A DNA stretch of 6,381 nt, taken from NCBI GenBank assembly GCA_003449495.1, contig DMHJ01000122.1:8988-15368 (forward strand), read 5' to 3'. The number at the start of each line of letters is the position of its first letter. Positions within the stretch are counted from its first letter, which is position 1. Below the pieces are notes generated by a model. It saw only the letters and a program-made list of their open reading frames with translations, searched no databases and had not been told where the DNA came from. The position numbers were made by a program, and so were the translations under genes. Below, one piece after another: positions 1 to 6,150 of the stretch. This stretch comes from Clostridiales bacterium UBA8153. Lineage in GTDB: Bacteria; Bacillota; Sulfobacillia; UBA8153.

Positions 1-334
1 CGCGGGGCAGCTCCTCCGGCCGGGCCTGCTCCCCGGCGCAGCGCAAGAAGGCGAGATTGGCCCGGGTGAACTCGCTGGTGCGAACGAAGATGCCTGCGTG
101 GGCCAGCCCTTTGAGTTCCTGGTCCAGCCTAGCTTTGCCTTGATCAATGTGCTGCTCCGCCTTTATGGACAAGACCTGCATGCGTTCGCCTCTTTCCCCC
201 CGGTGGTAATATTGTGTGTCGACGCAGGAAACGGTATACGGATCCTCTGCCGGCAAATGGCCAGTTAGCAGCGGGCAAATCTCCTGAAAGCGTTCGCCTG
301 GGATTTTGCTCGCCATAGCATATGCCCGGTCGGC
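1..334 (-). pseudogene. Probable IS transposase remnant (runs off left edge)
   Basis: The minus strand is open from base 334 to the left edge, about 111 codons with no stop, and reads like protein (for example MASKIPGERFQEICPLLTG, CVDTQYYHRGERGERMQV, then a charged helical stretch ending GIFVRTSEFTRANLAFLR). A 'SRLP-like' start, a Y/R-rich beta region, a Lys/Glu/Gln-rich helix and an 'F-x(5-8)-A' tail recall the central part of DDE transposases of the IS1634/IS4 type; this match is from memory and is not firm. Two consecutive TGA codons (335-340) interrupt the same frame, and apparently coding-like text continues beyond them to about 385, so decay is likely. An alternative is a shorter intact gene starting at ATG 181, which has AAAGAGG 7 nt upstream. 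The C-terminal part and any DDE residues lie outside the window. No complete IS ends can be defined. Confidence 0.42.
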
Positions 335-438
335 TCATCATGACAGATCCGGGGTGAGATAGGTGTGAGCAATACAAGAAGGCAGCCCCAGATGTAAGTG
401 TACGTAGGAAGTCTAGGGACTAGACTTGTTGCACACCC

Positions 439-462
439 CCGGCAGGATTCACATCTTGCCGG
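439..462. repeat. Hairpin CCGGCAGG/CTTGCCGG
   Basis: Bases 439-446 and 455-462 can form an 8-bp stem with one G-T wobble around an 8-nt AT-rich loop. GCAC at 431-434 and GTGC at 464-467 can extend it across an internal loop. No T-run follows on either strand, so it is not a standard terminator. Function is unknown. Confidence 0.45.
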
Positions 463-468
463 CGTGCG

Positions 469-559
469 TCCTCTGTAGCTGCCTGGCCTTATCGTCACCC
501 CGGCGGGCCGGGAGTATACATGGAAGTATCAGCCGAAAAAGCGTGGCAGCTACAGAGGA
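469..559. repeat. 15-bp perfect inverted repeat with 61-nt spacer
   Basis: TCCTCTGTAGCTGCC at 469-483 is the exact reverse complement of GGCAGCTACAGAGGA at 545-559. The enclosed loop contains a second hairpin, CCCGGC/GCCGGG (499-504/507-512). The arrangement could be ends of a short non-autonomous element or a structured transcript. No flanking target-site duplication is obvious. Confidence 0.6.
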
Positions 560-593
560 GAGTCTGGTCTGGGATTTTTAGACCTGCCAGAAC

Positions 594-625
594 GTTCCAG
601 TCGGAGCTTGGGTCCGGTCTGGAAC
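594..625. repeat. Imperfect hairpin GTTCCAG/CTGGAAC
   Basis: GTTCCAG (594-600) and CTGGAAC (619-625) form a 7-bp stem, extended across a small internal loop by CGGA (602-605) with TCCG (613-616), closing a 7-nt loop. No T-tract is adjacent. Role unknown; it may be part of a degraded mobile element. Confidence 0.4.
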
Positions 626-633
626 TTCGTCAA

Positions 634-644
634 CTGTAGCTGCC
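634..644. repeat. Third copy of CTGTAGCTGCC core
   Basis: CTGTAGCTGCC here is a direct repeat of 473-483 and the reverse complement of 545-555. In a single transcript the middle copy could therefore pair with either outer copy, but not both. Confidence 0.5.
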
Positions 645-811
645 GCTCATATCATGGCCCGGCCGGGGCCGGCCTATTACTGCCAAGCACATCCACATGC
701 TGACGGTTGGACCAGGTGGGATTGGACAGCCGGAGGGCGAGCCGGGCACTACGGCACCGCCCACAAGGCAGAATGGGGAGCTGGTCAGCTGCAGTGCAAC
801 TGAATGGCCGC

Positions 812-847
812 AAAAAGCGAACAGGTCCCGGACTTGATTCCGGGACC
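812..847 (-). terminator. Intrinsic terminator after tRNA-Val
   Basis: On the minus strand a perfect 9-bp stem (bases 847-839 with 832-824) closes a 6-nt loop. A TTTTT run (816-812) follows 7 nt after the stem. It starts 10 nt beyond the CCA end of tRNA-Val, as expected for the end of the tRNA transcript. The gap between stem and T-run is a little longer than usual. Confidence 0.7.
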
Positions 848-857
848 CGTGGTTTTC

Positions 858-934
858 TGGTGGGCGGTAAGGGACTTGAACCCCTGGCCTCATGCATGTC
901 AAGCATGCGCTCTAACCAGCTGAGCTAACCGCCC
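858..934 (-). tRNA. tRNA-Val (anticodon GAC)
   Basis: The reverse complement folds into a full cloverleaf. The 7-bp acceptor stem is GGGCGGT with ACCGCCC, the discriminator is A at 861, and CCA is encoded at 860-858. The anticodon stem CATGC/GCATG closes the loop TTGACAT (902-896), with anticodon GAC at 900-898. The T arm contains TTCAAGT. GAC reads the valine codons GUC and GUU. It lies 7 nt downstream of tRNA-Cys and is presumably co-transcribed with it from the promoter at 1035-1064. The terminator hairpin follows directly. Confidence 0.97.
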
Positions 935-941
935 GAACAAG

Positions 942-1016
<75 letters not shown>

Positions 1017-1034
1017 ATCCCTCCGGCAGGTCTC

Positions 1035-1064
1035 ATTATACCAAAGCTAGTGGCATCACCGCAA
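1035..1064 (-). promoter_or_regulatory. Sigma-70-type promoter of the tRNA-Cys/tRNA-Val unit
   Basis: On the minus strand a perfect TATAAT (-10, bases 1040-1035) lies 18 nt downstream of TTGCGG (-35, 1064-1059). Transcription would begin near 1028, about 12 nt before the mature 5' end of tRNA-Cys at 1016. The consensus -10 and the position make this a good call; the -35 is weak. Confidence 0.72.
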
Positions 1065-1282
1065 CTGGGCAGGTTCCGCAATGCGGTGCGCATAAGCTGC
1101 ATACCGGTAAATCCCTTTTGCGTGTCTGGTCGAGGAGGCATGCACCTGGTTCGGGCCACGTGCCCGCATACGGCATACGCCCAGAGCATGGCATTCTGGT
1201 GTCCATCCCCGTCCGCGCCCCATGGCAGGAAACCCGGGTTGTTCAGAGAAGCCATGGCTGAGACGACAGACAGGAGCCATCG
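1065..1282. other. Divergent spacer between tRNA unit and MFS gene
   Basis: This stretch must carry the promoter of the transporter gene, but no clear -35/-10 pair stands out. An AGGAGG at 1133-1138 is followed too closely by an ATG at 1140 to be a normal start, and that frame ends at 1295 inside the transporter gene without any recognisable product. Confidence 0.4.
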
Positions 1283-2485
1283 ATGCTGGCAGTGACGCGC
1301 GTGCTTGCTCCCCTGAGAACCCGGCGGGCTACGGATTTGATGATCCTGGACGGGTTGTTTTCGGCCCTCGCCGGTGGTTTCGTCAGTTTCATGACGCCGT
1401 TTCTCCTGTACATGGGCGCCGGGCGCGGACACATCAGCGTGCTCAGTTCATTGCAGTCCCTCACCGGCAACATCCTGCAGCTGCCGTTCGCGCGCCTGAC
1501 CGAGAGCATCGGACAGCGCCGGAGGATCTGCGTGGTGGCGGGAGTAGCTGCGCGCCTTTCGTGGTTCTTGATCCTGCTGGTACCAAGCTACCTCAGCGGC
1601 CAGCCGGCCGTGAAAACGGTCATGGGCCTCATGATCTTTATCTCGGCCAGCGGAGCGCTGGCCGGGCCCGCGTGGACCTCGATCATGGCGGGTTTGGTGC
1701 CCCAACCCGAGCGGGGAAGGTTCTTCTCCACCCGAAACGTGATCATGAGCATGGGCACACTGGCCGCCGTACCCGTCGCCAGCCGGCTCATCGCCGGCTA
1801 TGGCTACCCGGGAGGCTTCCAGCTGGGCATGGTCGTCTTCCTGGCCCTAGGTCTCATCGCCTTCATGTTTTTCCTGCGCATACCCGAACCCAGCTACCCG
1901 GTACCCGGACGCTCGCGCAGCCCGCTAAGCTGGCGCGCAGCCCTAACCACGCCGTTTGCCCGTTACGTGTTAGGCACCACCGGTATGAGCTTGGCCGCAG
2001 GTATCGCCGGTCCTTTCTGCGCCCTCTACGGCGTCCAGGCCTTAGGTGCCGGGGTCGTGCACCTCGGCTACTACACTATGGCCAGTACCGGTGCGGCCTT
2101 GGTCTCGCAAAAGCTCTGGGGACGTCTCATCGACCGGAGGGGACCCGGGCTCGCCGTGGTCATGTCCGGTTTCGCCGTAGCCGGCAGCTCTTTGCTCTGG
2201 TTTACAGCTACCTCCCCATGGCATCCCATCGCCGCCGAGATCGTCGGTGGACTGGCTTGGGGCGGTTGGGGCTTGGCCACCTTCAACCTGCTACTCCAAC
2301 TGACTCCCGACGACCGGCGGCCCTCGCATGTGGGTGTGCATAGCCTGTGCAGCGGCATCGCCGCCACGGTGGCTCCCCTGGCCGGCACCCTCCTCATCGA
2401 CGCGGTGGGATTCCGCCAAATCTTCCTGCTGTCCACCATACTGCGGCTTCTGGCCGCGGAGTCTTTGCGCCGGTCCGTGCGTTGA
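1283..2485 (+). CDS. Major facilitator superfamily (MFS) transporter
   Basis: A 400-residue integral membrane protein, normal length for a 12-helix MFS carrier, which moves small solutes across the cytoplasmic membrane using an ion gradient; the substrate cannot be told. Hydrophobic segments fill two halves (about residues 18-205 and 220-392) joined by a short polar linker (PEPSYPVPGRSRS). Motif A-like loops sit at the equivalent place in each half: FARLTESIGQRRR (69-81) and KLWGRLIDRRGP (277-288). The loop PQPERGRFFSTRN (140-152) resembles the ERGR-x(2)-S/A-x-RN loop of uncharacterised bacterial MFS proteins. ATG 1283 is chosen because AGGAG (1272-1276) lies 6 nt upstream. The gene stands alone on this strand; its stop is 3 bp from the stop of the opposing gene, so no terminator fits between them. 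A drug or sugar efflux role is possible but unsupported. Confidence 0.9.
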   Translation: MLAVTRVLAPLRTRRATDLMILDGLFSALAGGFVSFMTPFLLYMGAGRGHISVLSSLQSLTGNILQLPFARLTESIGQRRRICVVAGVAARLSWFLILLVPSYLSGQPAVKTVMGLMIFISASGALAGPAWTSIMAGLVPQPERGRFFSTRNVIMSMGTLAAVPVASRLIAGYGYPGGFQLGMVVFLALGLIAFMFFLRIPEPSYPVPGRSRSPLSWRAALTTPFARYVLGTTGMSLAAGIAGPFCALYGVQALGAGVVHLGYYTMASTGAALVSQKLWGRLIDRRGPGLAVVMSGFAVAGSSLLWFTATSPWHPIAAEIVGGLAWGGWGLATFNLLLQLTPDDRRPSHVGVHSLCSGIAATVAPLAGTLLIDAVGFRQIFLLSTILRLLAAESLRRSVR

Positions 2486-2488
2486 CGG

Positions 2489-3280
2489 TCAGGTGGTGGC
2501 GGGACGTCCGTAGGGCGGCTCCCCCTTGATCTGGGCCAGACCTGCCTTGGCCTGCTCCACAGCGGCAGCCGTACCCCGGGCTACCAGCACTACCGAGCCC
2601 TCCGCGCCGCCGATGCCGCCGCCCGCCAGCTGTACCGCCTCCACACCGTACAAGATGCTGAGCGCCTGGATCTCGGTGACCACTTCACCATTCACCACCG
2701 GCATGAGTCCCACCGTACGGCCGTCCAGAGCATCGGTAACCCGGCCCAGCCCCGCCTGGGCCGATGCTTCCACTACCGACGGCACCAGTTTCTCCAGTCC
2801 CACCGGGATGATGAGGGGCACACCGCGGGCCGTGACGATACCCAGCAAGGCGCCTATGGTACCGGCCGTCGGGCTCAGCAGCAGGATGCCGGCGTTGCCC
2901 TGGGGATCCACGGCATTGGCTCCTTTGATCACCACATCCTGCGGTCCCAGCCCGGGCAGAGCCTCCTGCCACGGCGTGCTCACCAGTTGCCCTTGCTGGA
3001 TGACAAAGGGAGTGAGCCGGGGTCCTCCCCCGCTACCGAAACCGCCGTCGATGACGTGACCGCTTATAAACTGGTGGCGTGGGAACACCGGTCCTAGGAT
3101 TTCCTCAGCCACATACGAGTTGGTGCTGCCCGTACCTACGATGATGCGACCCTCCCGGCGCGCCCGTTCCACCACCGGCATCTTGACCACGGCCTTGGCG
3201 ATCAAGCGTTTGGACTCGGCCGGGGTAAGGACCACCACCAACCGCCGTTCCGCAACCGCTACCCCACAAAAAGGACTCAT
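2489..3280 (-). CDS. Conserved protein of unknown function with ISOCOT-like GTGSTN loop
   Basis: A 263-residue soluble protein that I cannot name. The N-terminal part has LTPAESKRLIAKAVVKMP (18-34), then RIIVGTGSTNSYVAEE (45-60), a glycine-rich loop like that of ribose-5-phosphate isomerase and related ISOCOT-fold proteins (the fold that also includes LUD-domain proteins). The middle has VIKGANAVDPQGNAGILL (117-134), SPTAGTIGALLG (136-147) and RGVPLIIPVGLEKLVP (152-167). The C-terminal part, EAVQLAGGGIGGAEGSVVLV (214-233) then a helix and IKGEPPY (251-257), looks like a small separate alpha/beta unit. Binding of a phosphorylated or nucleotide-like ligand is inferred from the loops only. ATG 3280 is preferred over an upstream GTG at 3328 because GGGAG sits 9 nt before it. 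There is no signal peptide or membrane segment. It is convergent with the transporter gene, and the 14-bp palindrome at 3359-3372 lies upstream. Confidence 0.85.
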   Translation of the reverse strand: MSPFCGVAVAERRLVVVLTPAESKRLIAKAVVKMPVVERARREGRIIVGTGSTNSYVAEEILGPVFPRHQFISGHVIDGGFGSGGGPRLTPFVIQQGQLVSTPWQEALPGLGPQDVVIKGANAVDPQGNAGILLLSPTAGTIGALLGIVTARGVPLIIPVGLEKLVPSVVEASAQAGLGRVTDALDGRTVGLMPVVNGEVVTEIQALSILYGVEAVQLAGGGIGGAEGSVVLVARGTAAAVEQAKAGLAQIKGEPPYGRPATT

Positions 3281-3469
3281 GCTGTCCAGCTCCCTTCGCG
3301 TATGGAGTGTGAGCACCCATGTCAGCACCTACGCCGCGCCACTCAACCGTGGGACCAGGGCACGGCCGTGCCGGAGCCGATGGCTGCAATGCCAAGGGCA
3401 GGCCCCGGACCAGAGTTCTCCGGCCGGTGGGGCGCATCCTGCCGGGCAGGAACTGCAGCCGATTAGCGG
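3281..3469. other. Spacer upstream of the unknown-function gene
   Basis: About 190 bases between the intron remnant and the gene starting at 3280. Besides the palindrome at 3359-3372, it holds a short hairpin TCCTGC-CGG-GCAGGA around 3438-3452, about 20 bp past the intron 3' end. No promoter with good hexamers is seen on the minus strand. Confidence 0.4.
3359..3372. promoter_or_regulatory. 14-bp perfect palindrome upstream of the minus-strand gene
   Basis: GGCACGGCCGTGCC is its own reverse complement. It lies about 80 bp upstream of the ATG at 3280, a distance that suits an operator for a dimeric regulator. No convincing promoter hexamers accompany it, and GC-rich DNA produces such dyads by chance more easily, so the role is tentative. 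Confidence 0.35.
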
Positions 3470-3508
3470 GTGAGTAGCCCGAGAGAATTCTACCCCCAGG
3501 CTCTCGCA
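3470..3508 (-). ncRNA. Group II intron domain VI and 3' end (remnant)
   Basis: The minus strand right after domain V reads GCGAGAGCCTGGGGGTAG..., and ends GGGCTACTCAC, which fits the common bacterial group II pattern of GAGAGCCTGGGGG...CCCGGGCTACTCAC. The outer stem is kept; the inner stem GGGGG/CTCTC survives only through G-T wobbles. The likely branch-point A is near 3475, and the 3' splice boundary is near 3470 (ending AC). Confidence 0.7.
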
Positions 3509-3542
3509 GAACCGGACTTGAACTTCTCAGCTCATCTGACTC
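3509..3542 (-). ncRNA. Group II intron domain V (degenerate)
   Basis: Exactly 34 nt, the canonical domain V length. The outer 8-bp stem is GAGTCAGA with TCCGGTTC, there is a 2-nt AG bulge, and the inner stem TGAGCT/AGTTCA is capped by a GAGA tetraloop. The expected start is GAGCCGGA. Here the catalytic triad AGC has become AGT (3541-3539), and A3537 opposite C3514 makes a mismatch. Both changes are transitions, and with the missing 5' parts they point to an inactive intron. Confidence 0.8.
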
Positions 3543-3754
3543 CAACCACCAGTCGGAGGATGTATCTCCAGCTGCCAGTGTGTGAATAACCCCGGTTCGC
3601 GTCCGGCAAGCTTGCCGAGTCCATGAGTTGCACGCCGCTGGTACCTCAGTTTCCTGCCCTTCCGTCGCACCCGGCGGACTAAGGCCTGGTCCATGGGTCT
3701 AAGCGCTGGATACAGTTCCGATCTGTAGAAGCGTCCATAGTGTCCCATCTCACC
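3527..3754 (-). pseudogene. ltrA (fragment): C-terminal fragment of group II intron reverse transcriptase/maturase
   Basis: The last 73 codons of an intron-encoded protein remain. HYGRFYRSELYPALRPMDQA followed by LVRRVRRKGRKLRY and LAGREPGLFTHWQ is the typical tail of bacterial group II maturases (usual form W-I-N-Y-Y-G-R-F-Y-R-S-E-L ... R-x-P-x-LF-x-HW). An in-frame TAA lies at 3755-3757, and I find no reverse transcriptase domains (YADD box) upstream on this strand, so more than 80 percent of the usual 400-600 residue protein is gone. An adjacent frame gives DKVRW just before, suggesting a small deletion and frameshift in the conserved R-G-W-x-N-Y-Y region. The remnant stops at TGA inside domain V, as intron ORFs often end next to it. 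Non-functional. Confidence 0.82.
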
Positions 3755-3792
3755 TTATCCTGACCCGTTTGTCTCACCTTGGCGTATCCCCT

Positions 3793-3901
3793 CCGGTGTA
3801 AGGGTGTTTGGAGGGTTTGGCAGCTTGCGGCCGAACCAAGACCACCGGGCCCAGCGTCAACCCGGTCAGAGCGGTAGCCAACTACAGCGTCCTTACACCG
3901 G
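3793..3901. repeat. 11-bp perfect inverted repeat, 87-nt spacer
   Basis: CCGGTGTAAGG at 3793-3803 is the exact reverse complement of CCTTACACCGG at 3891-3901. It lies beside the intron remnant and upstream of the peptidase gene. It could be the ends of a short inserted element or a long-range stem in the peptidase leader RNA. Confidence 0.45.
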
Positions 3902-3955
3902 CGTTCCGGCTCCAAGGCCCTCCAGCCGCTGCACGCCTAGGGGAGGAACCGGGTT

Positions 3956-3985
3956 ATGGACGTGGAACCCGTACCTCTAGCATGA
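3956..3985 (+). CDS. Possible 9-residue leader peptide
   Basis: ATG 3956 opens the peptide MDVEPVPLA, ending at TGA 3983-3985. A strong AGGGGAGG (3939-3946) sits 9 nt upstream. It ends 28 nt before the peptidase GTG start. No run of a single amino acid is present, so classical attenuation is not indicated. It may be fortuitous. Confidence 0.22.
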   Translation: MDVEPVPLA

Positions 3986-4000
3986 GCAGCAGTTCCTGGA

Positions 4001-4006
4001 AGGAGG
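4001..4006 (+). promoter_or_regulatory. Ribosome binding site AGGAGG deciding the GTG start
   Basis: A full AGGAGG lies 7 nt before GTG 4014. It fixes the GTG as the start of the peptidase rather than any later ATG. Confidence 0.85.
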
Positions 4007-4013
4007 CATCACC

Positions 4014-5984
4014 GTGGCCAGGCGTATCGCCGCTCAGGATCTCTACAACGCGGTGTGGGTGGAGGACCCCCAGCTGGCTCCCGCAGGGGACCAGGTGGTC
4101 TTCGTAAGGAAGTGGGTGGGCGAGGACCGCAAGTATCGATCCCACCTCTACCGGGTTGCCCGGGGCGGACAGGTTGCCCCGTTCACCAGCGGAGCCAAGA
4201 CCGATCACACGCCCCGGTGGTCGCCTGACGGCACCCGTTTGGCCTTTCTATCCAACCGGGACAGCGAGCGGCCTCAACTCTGGGTGATCCCGGTAGTGGG
4301 CGGCGAGGCCGTTCGCATCACCAACCTCAAGGAGGCCGTGACCGACCCGGTCTGGTCACCCGACGGCAGGCACCTTGCCTTCACGGCACGAGTGGGCCCG
4401 GGCGGTCCCCAGGGTAACGGCACTCCTCCCCCTAAAAGCGATGTGCGGGTCATCACGCGGCTCCGGTACAAGCTAAACGGTACGGGCTGGCTGGGAGATG
4501 AGCGCAGCCAGGTCCTGGTGGTACCTGCAGATGGTTCTGCTCCACCCCGGCAGGTCACTAGTGGGGATTTCGACCACACCGCTCCCGCTTGGTCTCCGGA
4601 CGGTAGCCGGATCGCCGTAGCGGCCGACCGCTCGGATGATGGGGACTATCACAATCGTTCGGACATCTGGTTGGTTCCCGTTTCCGGCGGCGATTTGGTC
4701 CAGCTGACCGCCGCGGCCGGGCCGTGCGGGCAGCCTGCGTGGTCGCCCGACGGCGCCACCATCGCCTATTTCGGTCACGAAAACACCTACGGCGGCGCCA
4801 CCCAGCCCGACCTCTGGCTGGTGCCCGCCGCCGGAGGCGTGCCCAGGAACCTCACTGCGGCCAGTGGGTTGGGGGCCGGCCTCGGTACCGCCGGGGACAT
4901 GCATGCCGGCTCCACCCCTCCCCCCCGGTGGAGTGCGGACGGGCAAATCCTGGTGTACGGTACAAGCCACCGGGGGGCCACCGGCGTCTACCAGGTGGAG
5001 GTGGCCACCGGCACGGTCTCTCCTCTCGCTACCGGACCCCGCCAAGTATTCGTGTGGGACTGGCGTGACGGCCACCTGATCGTGGCCTCCAGTACTCCCC
5101 AGGCCATGGGCGACCTGTACTGGTGGCGCGACGGCGAAGAAACCCGGCTCACCCATGCCAATCCCTGGTTGGACCAAGTAGAGTTGGGTGCCGTAGAGGA
5201 ACTGGCATTGGCCGGAGCGGAAGGATGGCCCATGCACGGCTGGCTGATGCATCCACCCCAGTTCGACCCCGGCCGCAAGTACCCGCTGGTCCTGCACATC
5301 CACGGGGGACCGCACGCCGCCTACGGCTACGGCTTCTTTCACGAGCTGCAGCTTTTGGCCGCCCAGGACTTCTGTATCCTTTACGTGAACCCCCGCGGCA
5401 GCACCACTTACGGCCAGGAGTTTGCCGCCGGCAACCGTCACGACTGGGGCGGTGGGGACTACCGCGACCTTATGCTGGCGGTTGACCAGGTACTGACTCG
5501 ACCGTACGTGGATGCGGACCGGCTGGGGGTGACCGGCGGCAGCTACGGCGGCTACATGACCAATTGGATCATCGGTCAGACCCGGCGTTTCCGGGCGGCC
5601 GTGACCTGCCGCAGTACCTGCAATCGCTACAGCCAGTACGGCACTAGCGACCTGGCCTACTTCAACTCGGACTGGGAGTTCCCGGGCACGCCCTGGGACC
5701 ACCCCCAGTTCTACCTCGAGCGCTCGCCCATCACCTACGCCGGGAACATCACCACTCCCCTCATGATCATGCATAGCGAAAACGACTTGCGGTGCCCCAT
5801 TAGCCAGGCCGAGGAGCTGTTTGTGGCTCTCAAGCGGCTAAAGCGCAAAGTGGTGATGGTACGGTTCCCCGACGAAAACCATGAGCTGTCCCGCTCCGGC
5901 AAACCCGTTCACCGGGTGGAGCGGCTGGAGCACCTGCTCTCATGGTTCGTGCGCCATCTGGGGCAGCAGCCGGGGCCGGGCTAG
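4014..5984 (+). CDS. S9-family serine peptidase (prolyl oligopeptidase / acylaminoacyl-peptidase type)
   Basis: A 656-residue protein of normal length for bacterial S9C-like enzymes (YuxL type), which cut short peptides. The N-terminal half is a beta-propeller with PD40-like repeats: WSPDGTRLAF (from W69), WSPDGRHLAF (114), WSPDGSRIAV (193), WSPDGATIAY (243) and WSADGQILVY (306). The C-terminal alpha/beta-hydrolase domain (about 395-650) has HIHGGPH, the oxyanion-side YVNPRGSTTYGQ, the nucleophile in TGGSYGGYMTNW (Ser510), the acid in SENDLRCP (Asp591) and the base in ENHELSRSGKP (His623), so the triad is intact. The start MARRIAAQDLYNAVW has no signal peptide, so the enzyme should be cytoplasmic, probably in peptide turnover. 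The GTG start has AGGAGG 7 nt upstream. It appears to be monocistronic, with the next start 166 bp away. Exact specificity (oligopeptidase, dipeptidyl or acylaminoacyl) cannot be assigned. Confidence 0.95.
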   Translation: MARRIAAQDLYNAVWVEDPQLAPAGDQVVFVRKWVGEDRKYRSHLYRVARGGQVAPFTSGAKTDHTPRWSPDGTRLAFLSNRDSERPQLWVIPVVGGEAVRITNLKEAVTDPVWSPDGRHLAFTARVGPGGPQGNGTPPPKSDVRVITRLRYKLNGTGWLGDERSQVLVVPADGSAPPRQVTSGDFDHTAPAWSPDGSRIAVAADRSDDGDYHNRSDIWLVPVSGGDLVQLTAAAGPCGQPAWSPDGATIAYFGHENTYGGATQPDLWLVPAAGGVPRNLTAASGLGAGLGTAGDMHAGSTPPPRWSADGQILVYGTSHRGATGVYQVEVATGTVSPLATGPRQVFVWDWRDGHLIVASSTPQAMGDLYWWRDGEETRLTHANPWLDQVELGAVEELALAGAEGWPMHGWLMHPPQFDPGRKYPLVLHIHGGPHAAYGYGFFHELQLLAAQDFCILYVNPRGSTTYGQEFAAGNRHDWGGGDYRDLMLAVDQVLTRPYVDADRLGVTGGSYGGYMTNWIIGQTRRFRAAVTCRSTCNRYSQYGTSDLAYFNSDWEFPGTPWDHPQFYLERSPITYAGNITTPLMIMHSENDLRCPISQAEELFVALKRLKRKVVMVRFPDENHELSRSGKPVHRVERLEHLLSWFVRHLGQQPGPG

Positions 5985-6150
5985 GGCGGAACCGGTGGGC
6001 GTGGTAGGCGCCGTTGCGGGCGCGGCCTCAGAAAGCCGGTATCCGGGGAGCCGATCCCACCCGGTGCTTGGCTAGACCCGGAAAAAGGGGTGTCTCCCGG
6101 GTACGTCCGGCAGAACCGGCGCCTGCCCATGGTAGAGGAGAGATAAACCC
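5985..6150. other. Spacer downstream of the S9 peptidase gene
   Basis: GC-rich, with several short dyads but no hairpin followed by a T-run, so no clear terminator. CCCGG...CCGGG around 6077-6101 could pair. GAGGAG just before the next GTG is the only site with an apparent function. Confidence 0.35.

Larger units (their letters stand above)
341..823. other. Gene-poor spacer with hairpins and repeated CTGTAGCTGCC cores
   Basis: No reading frame here has a convincing start, ribosome binding site or recognisable product. Visible structure includes a hairpin at 439-462 (CCGGCAGG / CTTGCCGG, 8-nt loop), a 15-bp inverted repeat 469-483/545-559 enclosing a GC hairpin 499-512, an 11-base third copy at 634-644, a hairpin at 594-625 (GTTCCAG / CTGGAAC) and a GC-only dyad 661-674. 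From about 675 to the tRNA terminator I see nothing specific. The segment separates the tRNA unit from mobile-element debris on the left, so it may be remains of insertions. Confidence 0.5.
3758..4013. other. Leader region of the S9 peptidase gene
   Basis: About 256 bases without a main gene. It contains the 11-bp inverted repeat CCGGTGTAAGG / CCTTACACCGG (3793-3803 and 3891-3901) and the 9-codon ORF at 3956-3985. Minus-strand text next to the maturase remnant may be further intron debris, but it is not recognisable. I see no good promoter hexamers. Confidence 0.4.

Noticed and set aside
594..650. T-box or other riboswitch in the structured spacer
   Set aside because: The stem-loops lack the conserved T-box sequence and there is no downstream plus-strand gene in range.
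661..674. GC-only dyad GGCCGGGGCCGGCC as terminator
   Set aside because: No T-run on either strand; a low-complexity GC dyad is easily formed by chance here.
1133..1295. AGGAGG followed by ATG 1140 upstream of the transporter gene
   Set aside because: Only 1 nt separates the site from the ATG, and the frame continues into the transporter start without protein-like content.
1222..2343. Long plus-strand frame (373 codons) overlapping the transporter gene
   Set aside because: Arg/Pro/His-rich with no domain; it is the out-of-frame shadow of the MFS gene, which has the ribosome binding site and membrane segments.
2526..3059. 177-codon plus-strand frame opposite the unknown-function gene
   Set aside because: Pro/Ser/Thr-rich shadow of the minus-strand gene with no recognisable features.
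4473..5774. 433-codon minus-strand frame inside the peptidase gene
   Set aside because: Antisense frame produced by GC-rich codon use; Gly/Val/His-rich with no motif or ribosome binding site, while the sense strand has a complete catalytic triad.
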